Positions 17,630 to 26,612 of a stretch of 64,000 nucleotides of DNA are shown here, one piece after another. Position numbers and translations under genes: made by a program. The stretch is from Terriglobia bacterium (GTDB lineage: Bacteria; Acidobacteriota; Terriglobia; Versatilivoradales; Versatilivoraceae). Location of the stretch: positions 62,337-126,336 of the forward strand of contig JAKUNG010000013.1 of NCBI GenBank assembly GCA_022452285.1, read 5' to 3'. Numbering within the stretch: the stretch's first letter is position 1; each line of letters opens with the position of its first letter. The notes below the pieces were generated by a model. The model had not been told where the DNA came from, ran no database searches, and saw nothing but the letters and a program-made list of their open reading frames with translations.

Positions 17630-20050
17630 GTGAGAAATAAGAAAAATTATTATATTAATCTGACATTAGTATCTATTTACGATTGTCATTCTGGAAGTAA
17701 ATTTTTAAAGAGAGTTAAACAAGTGTTTAGTCGGTTATACTTTCCATGGAGCTTCTCAATAATTGGTTTTGCATTTCTTTTTCCTTTAAGTACATTTGCT
17801 AATAATCAGAATGATTCAGATAATGTTGGGAAGTCTTCTCATCAGAGGAACTGCCATGGTCTCGTTGTAGATTTTAAACAACAACCTGTATCTAAAGTCG
17901 TAGTAAGGCTTTTTTCTGAAAAAGGAATTGAACTTGATAGAACCCAAACTGATGATCAAGGTCAGTTTATATTTTTTAATATTAGATCATTTTTACAAAC
18001 GCTAAAATTGAGTCATCCTGATTTTGAGGATGTTGCTAAGGATTCATGTCGCCCTGACAATTTTCACCTTTTCTTTGTTTTATATCCACGATCAGTCGAT
18101 CACTCTGTTACAGTAACTGCAACCAGGACACCTCATACTAAGAGAGATGTGCCATCTGCTGTTGTGGTATTAACTGAAAAAAACCTTAGTAATTCTCCTT
18201 CGTTGACTATCGATGATACCCTCAGACAAAGTCCGGTGTTCAGTCTTTTTCGTCGGACAAGCAGTTTAGTATCCCATCCTACAACCCAAGGTGTTTCCCT
18301 ACGTGGTATTGGTCCTAGTGGAGTTAGCCGTACTTTGGTTCTTTGGGATGGTGTTCCTCTGAATGATCCATTTGGAGGTTGGGTTTATTGGAACCAGTTA
18401 GACAAAAAATCTATAGAAAGGATTGAAATTGCGGCTGGTGGAAATTCAAGTTTGTATGGGAGTTCAGCTTTAGGAGGAGTGATTCAGGCTTTTTCAAAGA
18501 TACCTGAAAAAACTAAAATTGAGGTTGATGTCTATGGTGGGTCTTTGGGTACTGCTGGGACTGATCTATTAGGTTCTTTGGAACTTGGTCAGTGGACCGG
18601 AGTTTTTTCTGGATCTTTTCTAAAAACAAATGGTTATTTTGTTATCTCACCTAGAGATCGAGGATTGGTAGATATACCTGCTCATTCCTCTAGAAATGTT
18701 CTTCGTTCTACATTTTTCTATCAGCCTAGCCAACAATCAACATTAATAACGCGACTAGATTACTTTGTTGAGGATAGAGGAAATGGAACATCTCTTCGAA
18801 AAAATGATACTAACATTGTAAGGATTAGAGGTAGCTACCGATATGAGGATGCAAAAGGGCAAGAATGGAAAATTCAAGCACATGGTCTGACAGAAGAATT
18901 TGACAGTAGTTTTACAACTGTCAGTTCTAATCGTCAATTAGAATTTCTTGTTAAAGAACAACAAGTTCCAGTTCAGAGCGCTGGGAGTTCGCTCCAGTGG
19001 ACAGGTTCACTTGGAAGTCAACACTTACTAACTTCAGGCAGTGATTGGCGGTGGGTAAGAGGAAATAGTGAGGAACTTGGTTACTGGTCTGGAAGACCAG
19101 TAAGGTCTCAAATAGTTGGTGGGAACCAACAATTAGCTGGATTTTACCTTCAAGACTTAGTCTCTATAAACCAACGATTGCATTTGCAGTTAGGGGCACG
19201 TTTGGATGTTTGGTCAAATCATGATGCTCATCGAAATGAGATTTCATTGACTACGGGGACGGCATCTAATTTAAGTTTTGCATCTAGAGGCGGAAGTACA
19301 GTCAGTCCAAGAACGGGAGCTTCTTTTTATTTTAATGATGAGCTTACTTTTAGAGGTTCTTTCTATAGAAGTTTTAGAGCACCTACTCTCAATGAGTTAT
19401 ATCGTGGATTTCGGGTGGGTAAAGTTGTAACTATCGCTAATGAAAAGTTGCAACCTGAAAGTCTTAATGGATTTGAAGCTGGATTAGATTGGGACTTGGG
19501 AACAAAAGTTTCAGGGCAGCTAACTGCATTTTGGAATCAGCTTGATCAAGCTGTATCTAATATTACTATTAAGACTTCACCTAGTATAATTACCCGTCAA
19601 CGAAGAAATGTTGGTCAAATCAAGGCTCGAGGATTAGATGCTAATTTGTCATGGCAGATGAATCACTCATGGAATTTAAACGGTGCTTATCTTTTAGCAG
19701 ATTCCACATTTGGGCGTTTCACAGAAAATCCCTTTGTGGAATCTAATCGTTTGCCTCAAGTGCCAAGACATCGAGCAACAGGGTCTATCAGTTATCAAAA
19801 TAACAGCTTTTTTGATGCTTTTCTTCTAGCCCGTTTTGTAGGCTTGCAATTCGATGATGATCTAAACCAACATCCAATGGGAAATTATATGCTCTTGAAT
19901 TTAAATCTATCTCGACGACTTCATCCAAATGTCGTTGTTTCTTTCTCAGTGGAAAATCTGCTAAACCGTAATTATCTAGTTTCAAATACACTGGTACAGG
20001 GCATCGGATTGCCGAGAATGATTAATACAGGACTCAGATTTTTCTGGTGA
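17630..20050 (+). CDS. TonB-dependent outer membrane receptor
   Basis: An 806-residue receptor. A long N-terminal leader precedes a hydrophobic segment ending in ..LSTFA|NNQ (near residue 59), so signal cleavage is likely there and translation may start later than the GTG at 17630, for example at a GTG before the hydrophobic stretch. Residues about 70-150 form a carboxypeptidase-like regulatory beta-sandwich. The plug follows, beginning VTVTATRTP near 161 (TonB-box-like), with LRGIGPSGVSRTLVLWDG and SSLYGSSALGGVI. The C-terminal barrel ends in the aromatic residue of GLRFFW, as BAM needs. It imports an unknown siderophore, vitamin or glycan with TonB-ExbBD encoded elsewhere. No riboswitch is seen in the short upstream gap. 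Confidence 0.88.
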   Translation: MRNKKNYYINLTLVSIYDCHSGSKFLKRVKQVFSRLYFPWSFSIIGFAFLFPLSTFANNQNDSDNVGKSSHQRNCHGLVVDFKQQPVSKVVVRLFSEKGIELDRTQTDDQGQFIFFNIRSFLQTLKLSHPDFEDVAKDSCRPDNFHLFFVLYPRSVDHSVTVTATRTPHTKRDVPSAVVVLTEKNLSNSPSLTIDDTLRQSPVFSLFRRTSSLVSHPTTQGVSLRGIGPSGVSRTLVLWDGVPLNDPFGGWVYWNQLDKKSIERIEIAAGGNSSLYGSSALGGVIQAFSKIPEKTKIEVDVYGGSLGTAGTDLLGSLELGQWTGVFSGSFLKTNGYFVISPRDRGLVDIPAHSSRNVLRSTFFYQPSQQSTLITRLDYFVEDRGNGTSLRKNDTNIVRIRGSYRYEDAKGQEWKIQAHGLTEEFDSSFTTVSSNRQLEFLVKEQQVPVQSAGSSLQWTGSLGSQHLLTSGSDWRWVRGNSEELGYWSGRPVRSQIVGGNQQLAGFYLQDLVSINQRLHLQLGARLDVWSNHDAHRNEISLTTGTASNLSFASRGGSTVSPRTGASFYFNDELTFRGSFYRSFRAPTLNELYRGFRVGKVVTIANEKLQPESLNGFEAGLDWDLGTKVSGQLTAFWNQLDQAVSNITIKTSPSIITRQRRNVGQIKARGLDANLSWQMNHSWNLNGAYLLADSTFGRFTENPFVESNRLPQVPRHRATGSISYQNNSFFDAFLLARFVGLQFDDDLNQHPMGNYMLLNLNLSRRLHPNVVVSFSVENLLNRNYLVSNTLVQGIGLPRMINTGLRFFW

Positions 20051-20262
20051 GTATTCATTTGGTGCATGGATTGGATATTGGTGTGTGTAGATACAACTGT
20101 TAAGTTTTGGTTTTTTAGATAAGTAAATCAAACTAAACCCAGCTGTTTTTTTATTCTTAGTTCATTTGTTCTAGATACGGATAGGCTTAATTTTCAGATA
20201 ACCTAATTATTTCGTGCTATATTGAGGAATTACTTCTATTCGGATGTTTTATGGGAGGTTTT

Positions 20263-21519
20263 GTGGAATTTCCTAAAGTAGTCAAGCTCAAACAAAAGTT
20301 TGATTCTACAAAGGTAAAGGACATACCGAAAACAATTTCTGAAGAACTTCAAAGTTCTAATGTATGTACACTTCTCAAACCAGGCGATAGTGTAGCTATA
20401 ACAGCTGGAAGTCGTGGAGTTACTAACATTGCAACAATTATTAGGAGTTTGGTGTTTGAATTGAAAAAAAGAGGAGCCCGCCCTTTTATTATTCCCGCTA
20501 TGGGTAGTCATGGAGGAGGTACTGCTGAAGGTCAATTAAATGTGCTTCAACACTATGGAATTACTGAAAACTCGATGGGAGTGCCAATCCGATCGACTAT
20601 GGAAACAATTCAAATTGGGGAAACTTTGGAAAAGATTCCAGTATTTGTTGACCAAAATGCTTTTGAGGCAGATCACATAGCTGTTGTTAATCGCATAAAA
20701 CCGCATACAGATTTCGATGGAGATATAGAAAGTGGAATAACTAAGATGATGGCTATTGGTTTGGGGAAGCATCGAGGTGCAACACATTACCACCGAGCTA
20801 ATAATAAGTATGGGTACTATCGGGTTTTGACTCAGGTAGCTGAAGTTGTTAAGGCCAACTGCAGTATTCTGCTAGGACTGGGCATTGTTGAAAATGGTTA
20901 CGAGAAGACATCTTTGATTCAGGCAATGGCTTCACATGAGATTCTAGAAAAAGAAAGAAACTTACTCAAAATAGCTAAGTCTAATTTAGCGCGTATTCCT
21001 TTTGCAGAAGCTGATGTATTAATAGTTAATCGAATGGGAAAGAATATTAGTGGAACAGGGATGGATACCAATGTTATTGGACGACGTGCTCGGCTTCGAG
21101 AACCTATGGAGAATGCTCCACAATATTCTCGAATATTTGTGCGCGATCTGACGCAGGAGTCCTATGGCAATGCGACCGGTATAGGAATGGCAGACATTGT
21201 AACCCGCAGACTAGTCGAAAAAATTGATTTCAAGCCAACCTATGTTAATGCTATTACCAGTACTACACTTGAGGGTGTGCGAATTCCTGTAACCTTTGAT
21301 TCTGATTTCGAGGCCCTAGAAGTTGCGGTGTCAACCAGTGGTGCTGGTAGTGGAGAGGATTGCAGAATGATCTGGGTAAAGGATACGTTGGAGCTGGATT
21401 ATTTGGTAGTTTCTGAATCGTTACTAGATGAGATTAGTGAAAATTCACATTTAGAGATTGTCGATGAATTTCATAACCTAAATTTTGATTCTAATGGCAA
21501 TTTAAAATCGTTATTTTGA
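20263..21519 (+). CDS. LarA-like nickel-pincer isomerase family protein (DUF2088)
   Basis: The block IPAMGSHGGGTAEGQ near residue 85 is the LarA/DUF2088 signature with a candidate catalytic His, and GITKMMAIGLGKHRGATHYH near 165 contains the Lys expected to carry the nickel pincer nucleotide. LarA-type enzymes racemise or epimerise 2-hydroxy acids by hydride transfer. The cofactor-making larB, larC and larE are not in the window, so cofactor supply is untested here. The GTG at 20263 is preferred because GGGAGG lies at 20253-20258; the ATG at 20251 overlaps that site. It sits upstream of a D-2-hydroxyacid dehydrogenase, fitting hydroxyacid metabolism. The exact substrate is unknown. Confidence 0.75.
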   Translation: MEFPKVVKLKQKFDSTKVKDIPKTISEELQSSNVCTLLKPGDSVAITAGSRGVTNIATIIRSLVFELKKRGARPFIIPAMGSHGGGTAEGQLNVLQHYGITENSMGVPIRSTMETIQIGETLEKIPVFVDQNAFEADHIAVVNRIKPHTDFDGDIESGITKMMAIGLGKHRGATHYHRANNKYGYYRVLTQVAEVVKANCSILLGLGIVENGYEKTSLIQAMASHEILEKERNLLKIAKSNLARIPFAEADVLIVNRMGKNISGTGMDTNVIGRRARLREPMENAPQYSRIFVRDLTQESYGNATGIGMADIVTRRLVEKIDFKPTYVNAITSTTLEGVRIPVTFDSDFEALEVAVSTSGAGSGEDCRMIWVKDTLELDYLVVSESLLDEISENSHLEIVDEFHNLNFDSNGNLKSLF

Positions 21520-21670
21520 AAACTTTTCTCAAGATTCTTTTTTGTTTCATGTAAATATTTAGACTGAAGAATGGACGATTACATCAGAAAAGAAAAGCGT
21601 ATAGCGATTAAATTAATGAAGGTAATGTCTCTGGCAATTATTCGACTGAGACTAGGAAAGGAGATAACCA

Positions 21671-22660
21671 TTGAAGTATAAAGTTGTTGCTGTTGATGCT
21701 GGTCGACATGCCCCTACAGTGGAACGAAATATCTTAGCTAAGGCCCAGGCAGAATTAATAACAGCAGAATGTAAAAGTGAAGAAGATCTTATTAAAGCTA
21801 CTAGTGACGCTGACGGTATCCTGGTTTCACTCAGCCAGATTACCCGAAGAGTGATAAGTTCTTGGAAGAAAAACAAAATTATTGCCCGATATGGAATTGG
21901 AGTAGACACTGTAGATCTTCAGGCTGCTACGGACTGCGGGGTATTTGTTACCAATGTACCGGACTTTTGCTACGATGAGGTTTCGGATACTGCGATGAGC
22001 CTCATTCTGTCCGTAACTCGTAAAGTTGTTAAAATGCATGGTTTGGTCTCTCGGGGTATTTGGGACCGAAAGTTAGCGATACCAGTTTACAAGCTTCGCG
22101 GAAGAAATTTGGGTCTCATTGCATTTGGTCATATTGCCCAAGCAGTTGCCAAAAAAGCAGCACCGTTTGGTCTGAAGGTTTGTGTCTATGACCCATATAT
22201 ACAGCCTAGCGATTTTGTTGATAGTTCTGTTGAATTTTTAGAGCTTGATGAACTATTAAGAAAATCAGATATTATTTCAATTCATACTCCTTTAACTGCA
22301 GGTGGAACCAATCCAACATTTCATCTGATAGGTGAGCCGGAGTTGCGCATGATGAAACCAACGGCCTTTTTAATTAATACAGCTCGAGGTCCAGTAGTTG
22401 AAAATCAAGCTCTTACTAGGGCTTTACAAGAGGGTTGGATTGCTGGTGCAGGTTTAGATGTGTTAGAGCAGGAACCTCCTGACCCTCAGGATCCAATCTT
22501 AAAACTTGAGAATGTGGTGCTGACTCCCCACTATGCTTCATATACTGAGGAAGCCTATTTAGAGGTAAGAGAGAAAGCTGCTGACCAGATAGTCCAAGTT
22601 CTTAGTGGAAAGATTCCGAGTTTTTTGGTCAATAAGAATGTTTTGGAGGAGGGAAGCTGA
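21671..22660 (+). CDS. D-isomer-specific 2-hydroxyacid dehydrogenase
   Basis: A 329-residue NAD(P)-dependent oxidoreductase that interconverts D-2-hydroxy acids and 2-oxo acids, related to SerA and CtBP. The catalytic set is present: Arg in LINTARGPVVEN near 240, Glu in GLDVLEQEPP near 268, and His in LTPHYASYT near 288. The dinucleotide loop reads GLIAFGHIAQAVA, in which two glycines of the usual G-x-G-x-x-G are alanines (A-F-G-H-I-A); this is an uncommon variant, but the helix dipole position keeps one Gly. The start is TTG at 21671, supported by AAAGGAG 10 bases upstream. It follows the LarA-like gene by 151 bases on the same strand. Confidence 0.88.
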   Translation: MKYKVVAVDAGRHAPTVERNILAKAQAELITAECKSEEDLIKATSDADGILVSLSQITRRVISSWKKNKIIARYGIGVDTVDLQAATDCGVFVTNVPDFCYDEVSDTAMSLILSVTRKVVKMHGLVSRGIWDRKLAIPVYKLRGRNLGLIAFGHIAQAVAKKAAPFGLKVCVYDPYIQPSDFVDSSVEFLELDELLRKSDIISIHTPLTAGGTNPTFHLIGEPELRMMKPTAFLINTARGPVVENQALTRALQEGWIAGAGLDVLEQEPPDPQDPILKLENVVLTPHYASYTEEAYLEVREKAADQIVQVLSGKIPSFLVNKNVLEEGS

Positions 22661-22797
22661 AATTTTCCTTGATTATGCCAATATATTCTTTCTAGGTTGA
22701 TGAAATTAACGAAATTGATTCTTAGTCAAATAGTTGGATTAAAAGAATAAAATCTGTACTGTATTAGTCTAACTTCAATTTTATAAGGAGGAAGACC

Positions 22798-23193
22798 ATG
22801 GACCACTATTCAGATGATACTACAGCGAATAAAATTGCACTGGGGCTTTTAAGGATTATTACAGCCTTTTTATTTATTCCACATGGAGCTCAGAAGCTTT
22901 TTGGAGTTTTGGGTCGAGATTCTGTGGAACTTTTATCTCTTAGTGGAGTAGCAGGTATATTGGAGTTTTTTGGCGGTCTAGCTATTCTAATAGGCTTATT
23001 TACGCGTCCGATAGCCTTTGTTTTATCGGGCCTTATGGCTGTTGCTTATTGGTATGCACATGGCTTAAAAGATTTTTGGCCGATTGTTAATGGTGGAGAA
23101 AAAGCAGTGCTCTATTGTTTTATTTTCCTTTTCTTGTTTGTTTATGGAGGGGGATCCTTCTCTCTGGATGGTTGGTTAAAAAGAAAAAAATAA
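22798..23193 (+). CDS. DoxX family membrane protein
   Basis: A 131-residue protein with four hydrophobic segments. IITAFLFIPHGAQKLFG near residue 23 and GVAGILEFFGGLAILIGLFTRP near 50 are the typical DoxX/DUF417-like signature. Family members are small quinone-linked or redox-partner membrane proteins, some tied to thiosulfate oxidation or to protection from oxidative stress (MRC complex); function here is unknown. AAGGAGGA precedes the ATG. It ends 30 bases from the convergent pdxA-like gene. Confidence 0.85.
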   Translation: MDHYSDDTTANKIALGLLRIITAFLFIPHGAQKLFGVLGRDSVELLSLSGVAGILEFFGGLAILIGLFTRPIAFVLSGLMAVAYWYAHGLKDFWPIVNGGEKAVLYCFIFLFLFVYGGGSFSLDGWLKRKK

Positions 23194-23223
23194 TTCGATA
23201 TTGACTGATTTTTTTGTTCAGAC

Positions 23224-24249
23224 CTAGTTAACAAGTCTAGTTTTATCTAAATTTTGGGCATTAGCTATTACGTTTGCCAATTGGATTGCTTTAAACATAC
23301 TTACTGAATTTGCTTTAAGCTGACCAGCAATGTCAAAAGCGGTGCCATGATCTACTGAGGTTCGTATTATCGGGAGGCCAACCGTAATATTAACTCCACT
23401 ATCGAACCCAATTAATTTTAAAGGAATGTGTCCTTGATCATGATAGAGTGCAATTACTAGGTCAAATTCTTTCTTGTTCATGCGATGGAAGACAGTGTCA
23501 GGAGGAATCGGCCCATGAATGTCAATTCCTTCAGAGCTTGCTAATTCAATAGCAGGTGTAATCTGATCTAATTCTTCAGTTCCAAAAAGACCTCCTTCAC
23601 TTGCATGAGGATTTAATCCAGCAACTGCAATTTTCTGACGGTTTGTTCCAAGGTCTTTCAATGCCTTTTTCCCAAAGCGAATAGTTTCTAATATTCGTTC
23701 TGTTTTGACGAAATCCAGAGCTTTACGTAAGCTCATGTGGGTCGTTACATGGATTGCTCTAAGGTGGTTAACTACTAGTAACATTCTTACTTCAGAGGTT
23801 CTACAAAGATTAGCTAGAAATTCTGTGTGACCTGGAGCTCCAATTCCAGCCATTTGGACTGCTTCTTTATGAATTGGTCCAGTTACTAGGGCATCCAGTT
23901 TTTTCCCTAGGCACCAATCTACACCTGCACGAATATAATCAAGACTAGCTCTTCCACATTCTTGATTCACTTTGCCTAGTCTGACACTGGTGAATTGAAT
24001 ATTTTTTAAGTCTAGGAGTTGTATAGAGTGAGGATCAGAAACTACATCCTCAGGAGTATCAATAATTTGAATTTGTCGATCGGGTAAAAGTAGGTTGGTA
24101 TAGTATTTAACTGTCGAATATTCTCCAATGATAATAGGAATGCAGAGTTGTTCAACAATTGGGTTTTGTAACACTTTAATGGCTACTTCTGGTCCAATTC
24201 CCGCAATATCCCCTAATGTAATGCCAATTTTAGGTTTATTATATTCCAA
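23224..24249 (-). CDS. PdxA family 4-phospho-hydroxyacid dehydrogenase (probable PdxA2)
   Basis: A 341-residue metal- and NAD-dependent dehydrogenase/decarboxylase of the PdxA family. It has PIHKEAVQMAG, GHTEFLA, VTTHMSLRKAL, the NPHASEGGLFGTEE stretch and LYHDQGHIPLK, which supply the expected metal histidines. PdxA makes the aminoacetone phosphate precursor of pyridoxal phosphate; PdxA2 oxidises 4-phospho-D-threonate or -erythronate. The gene sits directly downstream of a four-carbon acid sugar kinase on the same strand, the pairing established for the catabolic PdxA2 pathway, and no pdxJ is nearby. PdxA2 is therefore the better guess, though biosynthetic use cannot be excluded. The start is TTG, 65 bases from the kinase stop. 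Confidence 0.85.
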   Translation of the reverse strand: MEYNKPKIGITLGDIAGIGPEVAIKVLQNPIVEQLCIPIIIGEYSTVKYYTNLLLPDRQIQIIDTPEDVVSDPHSIQLLDLKNIQFTSVRLGKVNQECGRASLDYIRAGVDWCLGKKLDALVTGPIHKEAVQMAGIGAPGHTEFLANLCRTSEVRMLLVVNHLRAIHVTTHMSLRKALDFVKTERILETIRFGKKALKDLGTNRQKIAVAGLNPHASEGGLFGTEELDQITPAIELASSEGIDIHGPIPPDTVFHRMNKKEFDLVIALYHDQGHIPLKLIGFDSGVNITVGLPIIRTSVDHGTAFDIAGQLKANSVSMFKAIQLANVIANAQNLDKTRLVN

Positions 24250-24314
24250 TTTAATACTAGTCCTTTTAGGTTAGTCTTAATAGATTTACAACGATCATAG
24301 CATAAGCATTTATT

Positions 24315-25571
24315 TTAGTTTTTTTTAAAGAACTGCATAATTTTACAGAGAGTTTCTTTGTGACCAAAACCTCCAGCCTTAGTTACTAAAGGATAATTTT
24401 CTAGTTTCCCTCCTATCCATCTTCCGTAAGGAATTCCAAGTTCAACTTCTCCTAGTATTTGAATTGCTTTGGCCTCAGTTTGTTGAACAACTTTGAGAGC
24501 TGTATCCCCTCCTACAAGAATAAGAGGACCGACGATACCTTCATTTAGAAGAGTCCTTATTATTTCCTGTAGTGTATCGTGAATTCTTTGTAAATGTTTA
24601 AAAGGATGACTCCCCTTGTCCAGTTGCAGGCTTAGTGCTATTGATTTTCCATTAGAAAGTTCAGACCTAGCTAATTTTAATTTTCCTCGTTTGGAAGAGT
24701 TTGAAAAAAAATCTTCACTTTGAATGGTAATATTTGTAGCCATTCCTCTGGACTCGAGGTACTCAATCTGTTCTTTATTAGTAGGGTTAAGACTGCCACA
24801 AACAAGTAACGTGGGTTTTTGTATTTCTAAAGAGTTTCCAGCAGCCTCGACTTGAGAATAGCCCCATCCAAATGGTAAAAAACGTGCTAATCCAGCTGAC
24901 CCTACCCACAAAATTTTTTTTTCTAAGCGACATCCTACTTCGACAATTTCTTTTAAGTCACTGTTATTTTCTACATCAAATAGAAAAATACGATGGTCTT
25001 TCTGGCGAATATATCTTTCAATTTCTGAAGCTCTTTGAAGAAGAATTTCACGACGGATTAGGTTGACTTGTGATCCAAATGCCGACTGTAGCTTACAGAA
25101 GAGATCAACATTGTTAAATTTTGCATTGTGCCGTGATATAGCACTAGGAGTTCTATGACCTTTTATACAGAGTATCCCATTTTTAATAGTTCTTCCCCAA
25201 GTTGGGAAAGCAGGAGCAACAATGACAATGTTAGGTTGCATTATTTTCATGACTTCCTTTATCTCTGCAACCCAGTTTCCTTTTGCAGTAGAATCAATTT
25301 TCTTATAAAAAACTTTTCGATTGAGCTGTTTTAATCTCTTAAGAGTTAAAGATACAATGCTTCTAGCTTTTTCCTCTGGTACGCTGCGAGTAGCAGTGTT
25401 GACTACTATGACTTCAACTGGAAAATCGCAGCTAACAGTAATATCACTTGTTATGGCTGTAGTTAATCCATAACTAGAGAATTGTGCTGCAGTGTCACAG
25501 GATCCTGTCAAATCATCTGCAATCACCGCCATTTTGAGCGAGGTTTTTGATTGTAATCTCAACTCATACAA
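24315..25571 (-). CDS. Four-carbon acid sugar kinase (DUF1537 family)
   Basis: A 418-residue kinase of the DUF1537 fold (DtnK, DenK and OtnK relatives) that phosphorylates D-threonate, D- or L-erythronate at O4. The N-terminal domain begins with MAVIADDLTGSCDTAAQF (residues 14-31), the D-D-L-T-G substrate motif, followed by KKIDSTAKGNW near 93. The C-terminal nucleotide domain has LLVCGSLNPTN, LILVGGDTAL near 350 and the closing KAGGFG. The start is TTG at 25571, preceded at 7 bases by GGAG; Met14 is a second possibility. It is upstream of the PdxA-family dehydrogenase, so kinase then oxidative decarboxylation is a coherent pathway to a triose phosphate. Confidence 0.85.
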   Translation of the reverse strand: MYELRLQSKTSLKMAVIADDLTGSCDTAAQFSSYGLTTAITSDITVSCDFPVEVIVVNTATRSVPEEKARSIVSLTLKRLKQLNRKVFYKKIDSTAKGNWVAEIKEVMKIMQPNIVIVAPAFPTWGRTIKNGILCIKGHRTPSAISRHNAKFNNVDLFCKLQSAFGSQVNLIRREILLQRASEIERYIRQKDHRIFLFDVENNSDLKEIVEVGCRLEKKILWVGSAGLARFLPFGWGYSQVEAAGNSLEIQKPTLLVCGSLNPTNKEQIEYLESRGMATNITIQSEDFFSNSSKRGKLKLARSELSNGKSIALSLQLDKGSHPFKHLQRIHDTLQEIIRTLLNEGIVGPLILVGGDTALKVVQQTEAKAIQILGEVELGIPYGRWIGGKLENYPLVTKAGGFGHKETLCKIMQFFKKN

Positions 25572-25586
25572 ATTGATTTCTCCAAA

Positions 25587-26483
25587 TCAATGAGGAATAT
25601 TTGATAATACCTGCTCAACCGTGGGTTGCTTTAAGACTGTAACATGTGATCCCCGAGGACTCCAAATTAGTGGGTTGGTAGAAATGAATATAGCCACAGT
25701 AGGGATCCCTAAAAATGCTGCTAAATGGGTTATACCGCTATCATTTCCAACATAAAGTTGGAAATGACTTAGAATTGCAGCAAGTTGACTTAAACTCTTG
25801 ATTTGAATTTTTTGGAAAGGCATTCCGGTTTTTTCAAGAGAGGAAGACAACATAGAAACAGGGTTTCTATCTAGGGGACCTTGTATGAGAAAGCTTTCTA
25901 GCTTTCTATCATTGGTAAGACTAATTGCTAAGTCTGAAAAATTGTTAATTGCCCATTGTTTTTGAAGTCCACTCGCTCCAGGATGAATTGCTACCCTATT
26001 TTTATCCTGTGAATGCCCGAGTAATTCTTCCGCATACCAATGAGCATCTGTATCCCAACAAATCTCTGGAATAGTTTTATAGTTGCTTAACTTGCCAAAG
26101 ATAGTTTCTAGTTGTAGTGTCCTAAAATCTGTTAGGTGTTGATTGGGTCTGTCAGGTAAAAATGGAAGAAATTTAACTTGTTTGTAGACTCTCTTTACAG
26201 ATTGGACAAAATCAATATTAGTTGTTCCAAACCAAGAGATAACTTGGTCAAATTGTTGAATTAGTTGGAAAAAAATCTTAGGAGTGGGATAGCGGTCAAT
26301 CCCTGTATCAGATAAGGCAACTGCTCTATCTATAAAGGAAATATTTTTAGCTAACTGGAGATTGATTCTGTTAACCCATAGTTCCAACGAGTTTGGACCT
26401 AGTTTATGCTTTAAAGATTTGAAGACAGGTAAAGTTAAAATAAAGTCGCCAATTGCTCCTGGAAAAATGCAAAGAAGTTTCAA
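25587..26483 (-). CDS. Glycosyltransferase family 9 (heptosyltransferase-like)
   Basis: A 298-residue GT-B enzyme resembling ADP-heptose:LPS heptosyltransferases WaaC, WaaF and WaaQ, which build the lipopolysaccharide inner core at the inner face of the cytoplasmic membrane. The N-terminus, LLCIFPGAIGDFILTLPVFKSL, is the acceptor-side Gly loop. VAIHPGASGLQKQW near 165 and YVGNDSGITHLAAFLGIPTVAIF near 240 are the donor-binding motifs. It runs into the acid-sugar kinase gene with a 15-base gap, probably only a shared transcript. It supports a diderm cell envelope. The sugar donor is not proven. Confidence 0.85.
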   Translation of the reverse strand: MKLLCIFPGAIGDFILTLPVFKSLKHKLGPNSLELWVNRINLQLAKNISFIDRAVALSDTGIDRYPTPKIFFQLIQQFDQVISWFGTTNIDFVQSVKRVYKQVKFLPFLPDRPNQHLTDFRTLQLETIFGKLSNYKTIPEICWDTDAHWYAEELLGHSQDKNRVAIHPGASGLQKQWAINNFSDLAISLTNDRKLESFLIQGPLDRNPVSMLSSSLEKTGMPFQKIQIKSLSQLAAILSHFQLYVGNDSGITHLAAFLGIPTVAIFISTNPLIWSPRGSHVTVLKQPTVEQVLSNIPH

Positions 26484-26612
26484 AGTTTCACCTACTTGAC
26501 CAACTTCTGTAGTTGTTTCTTTGTCATAATAGAAATATGGGAAAAAAGAACAATCTTGTTACTACTGTAAGGCAGTGTTAGGCTATTAACTAATGAGATT
26601 TAGATTTGTTAA

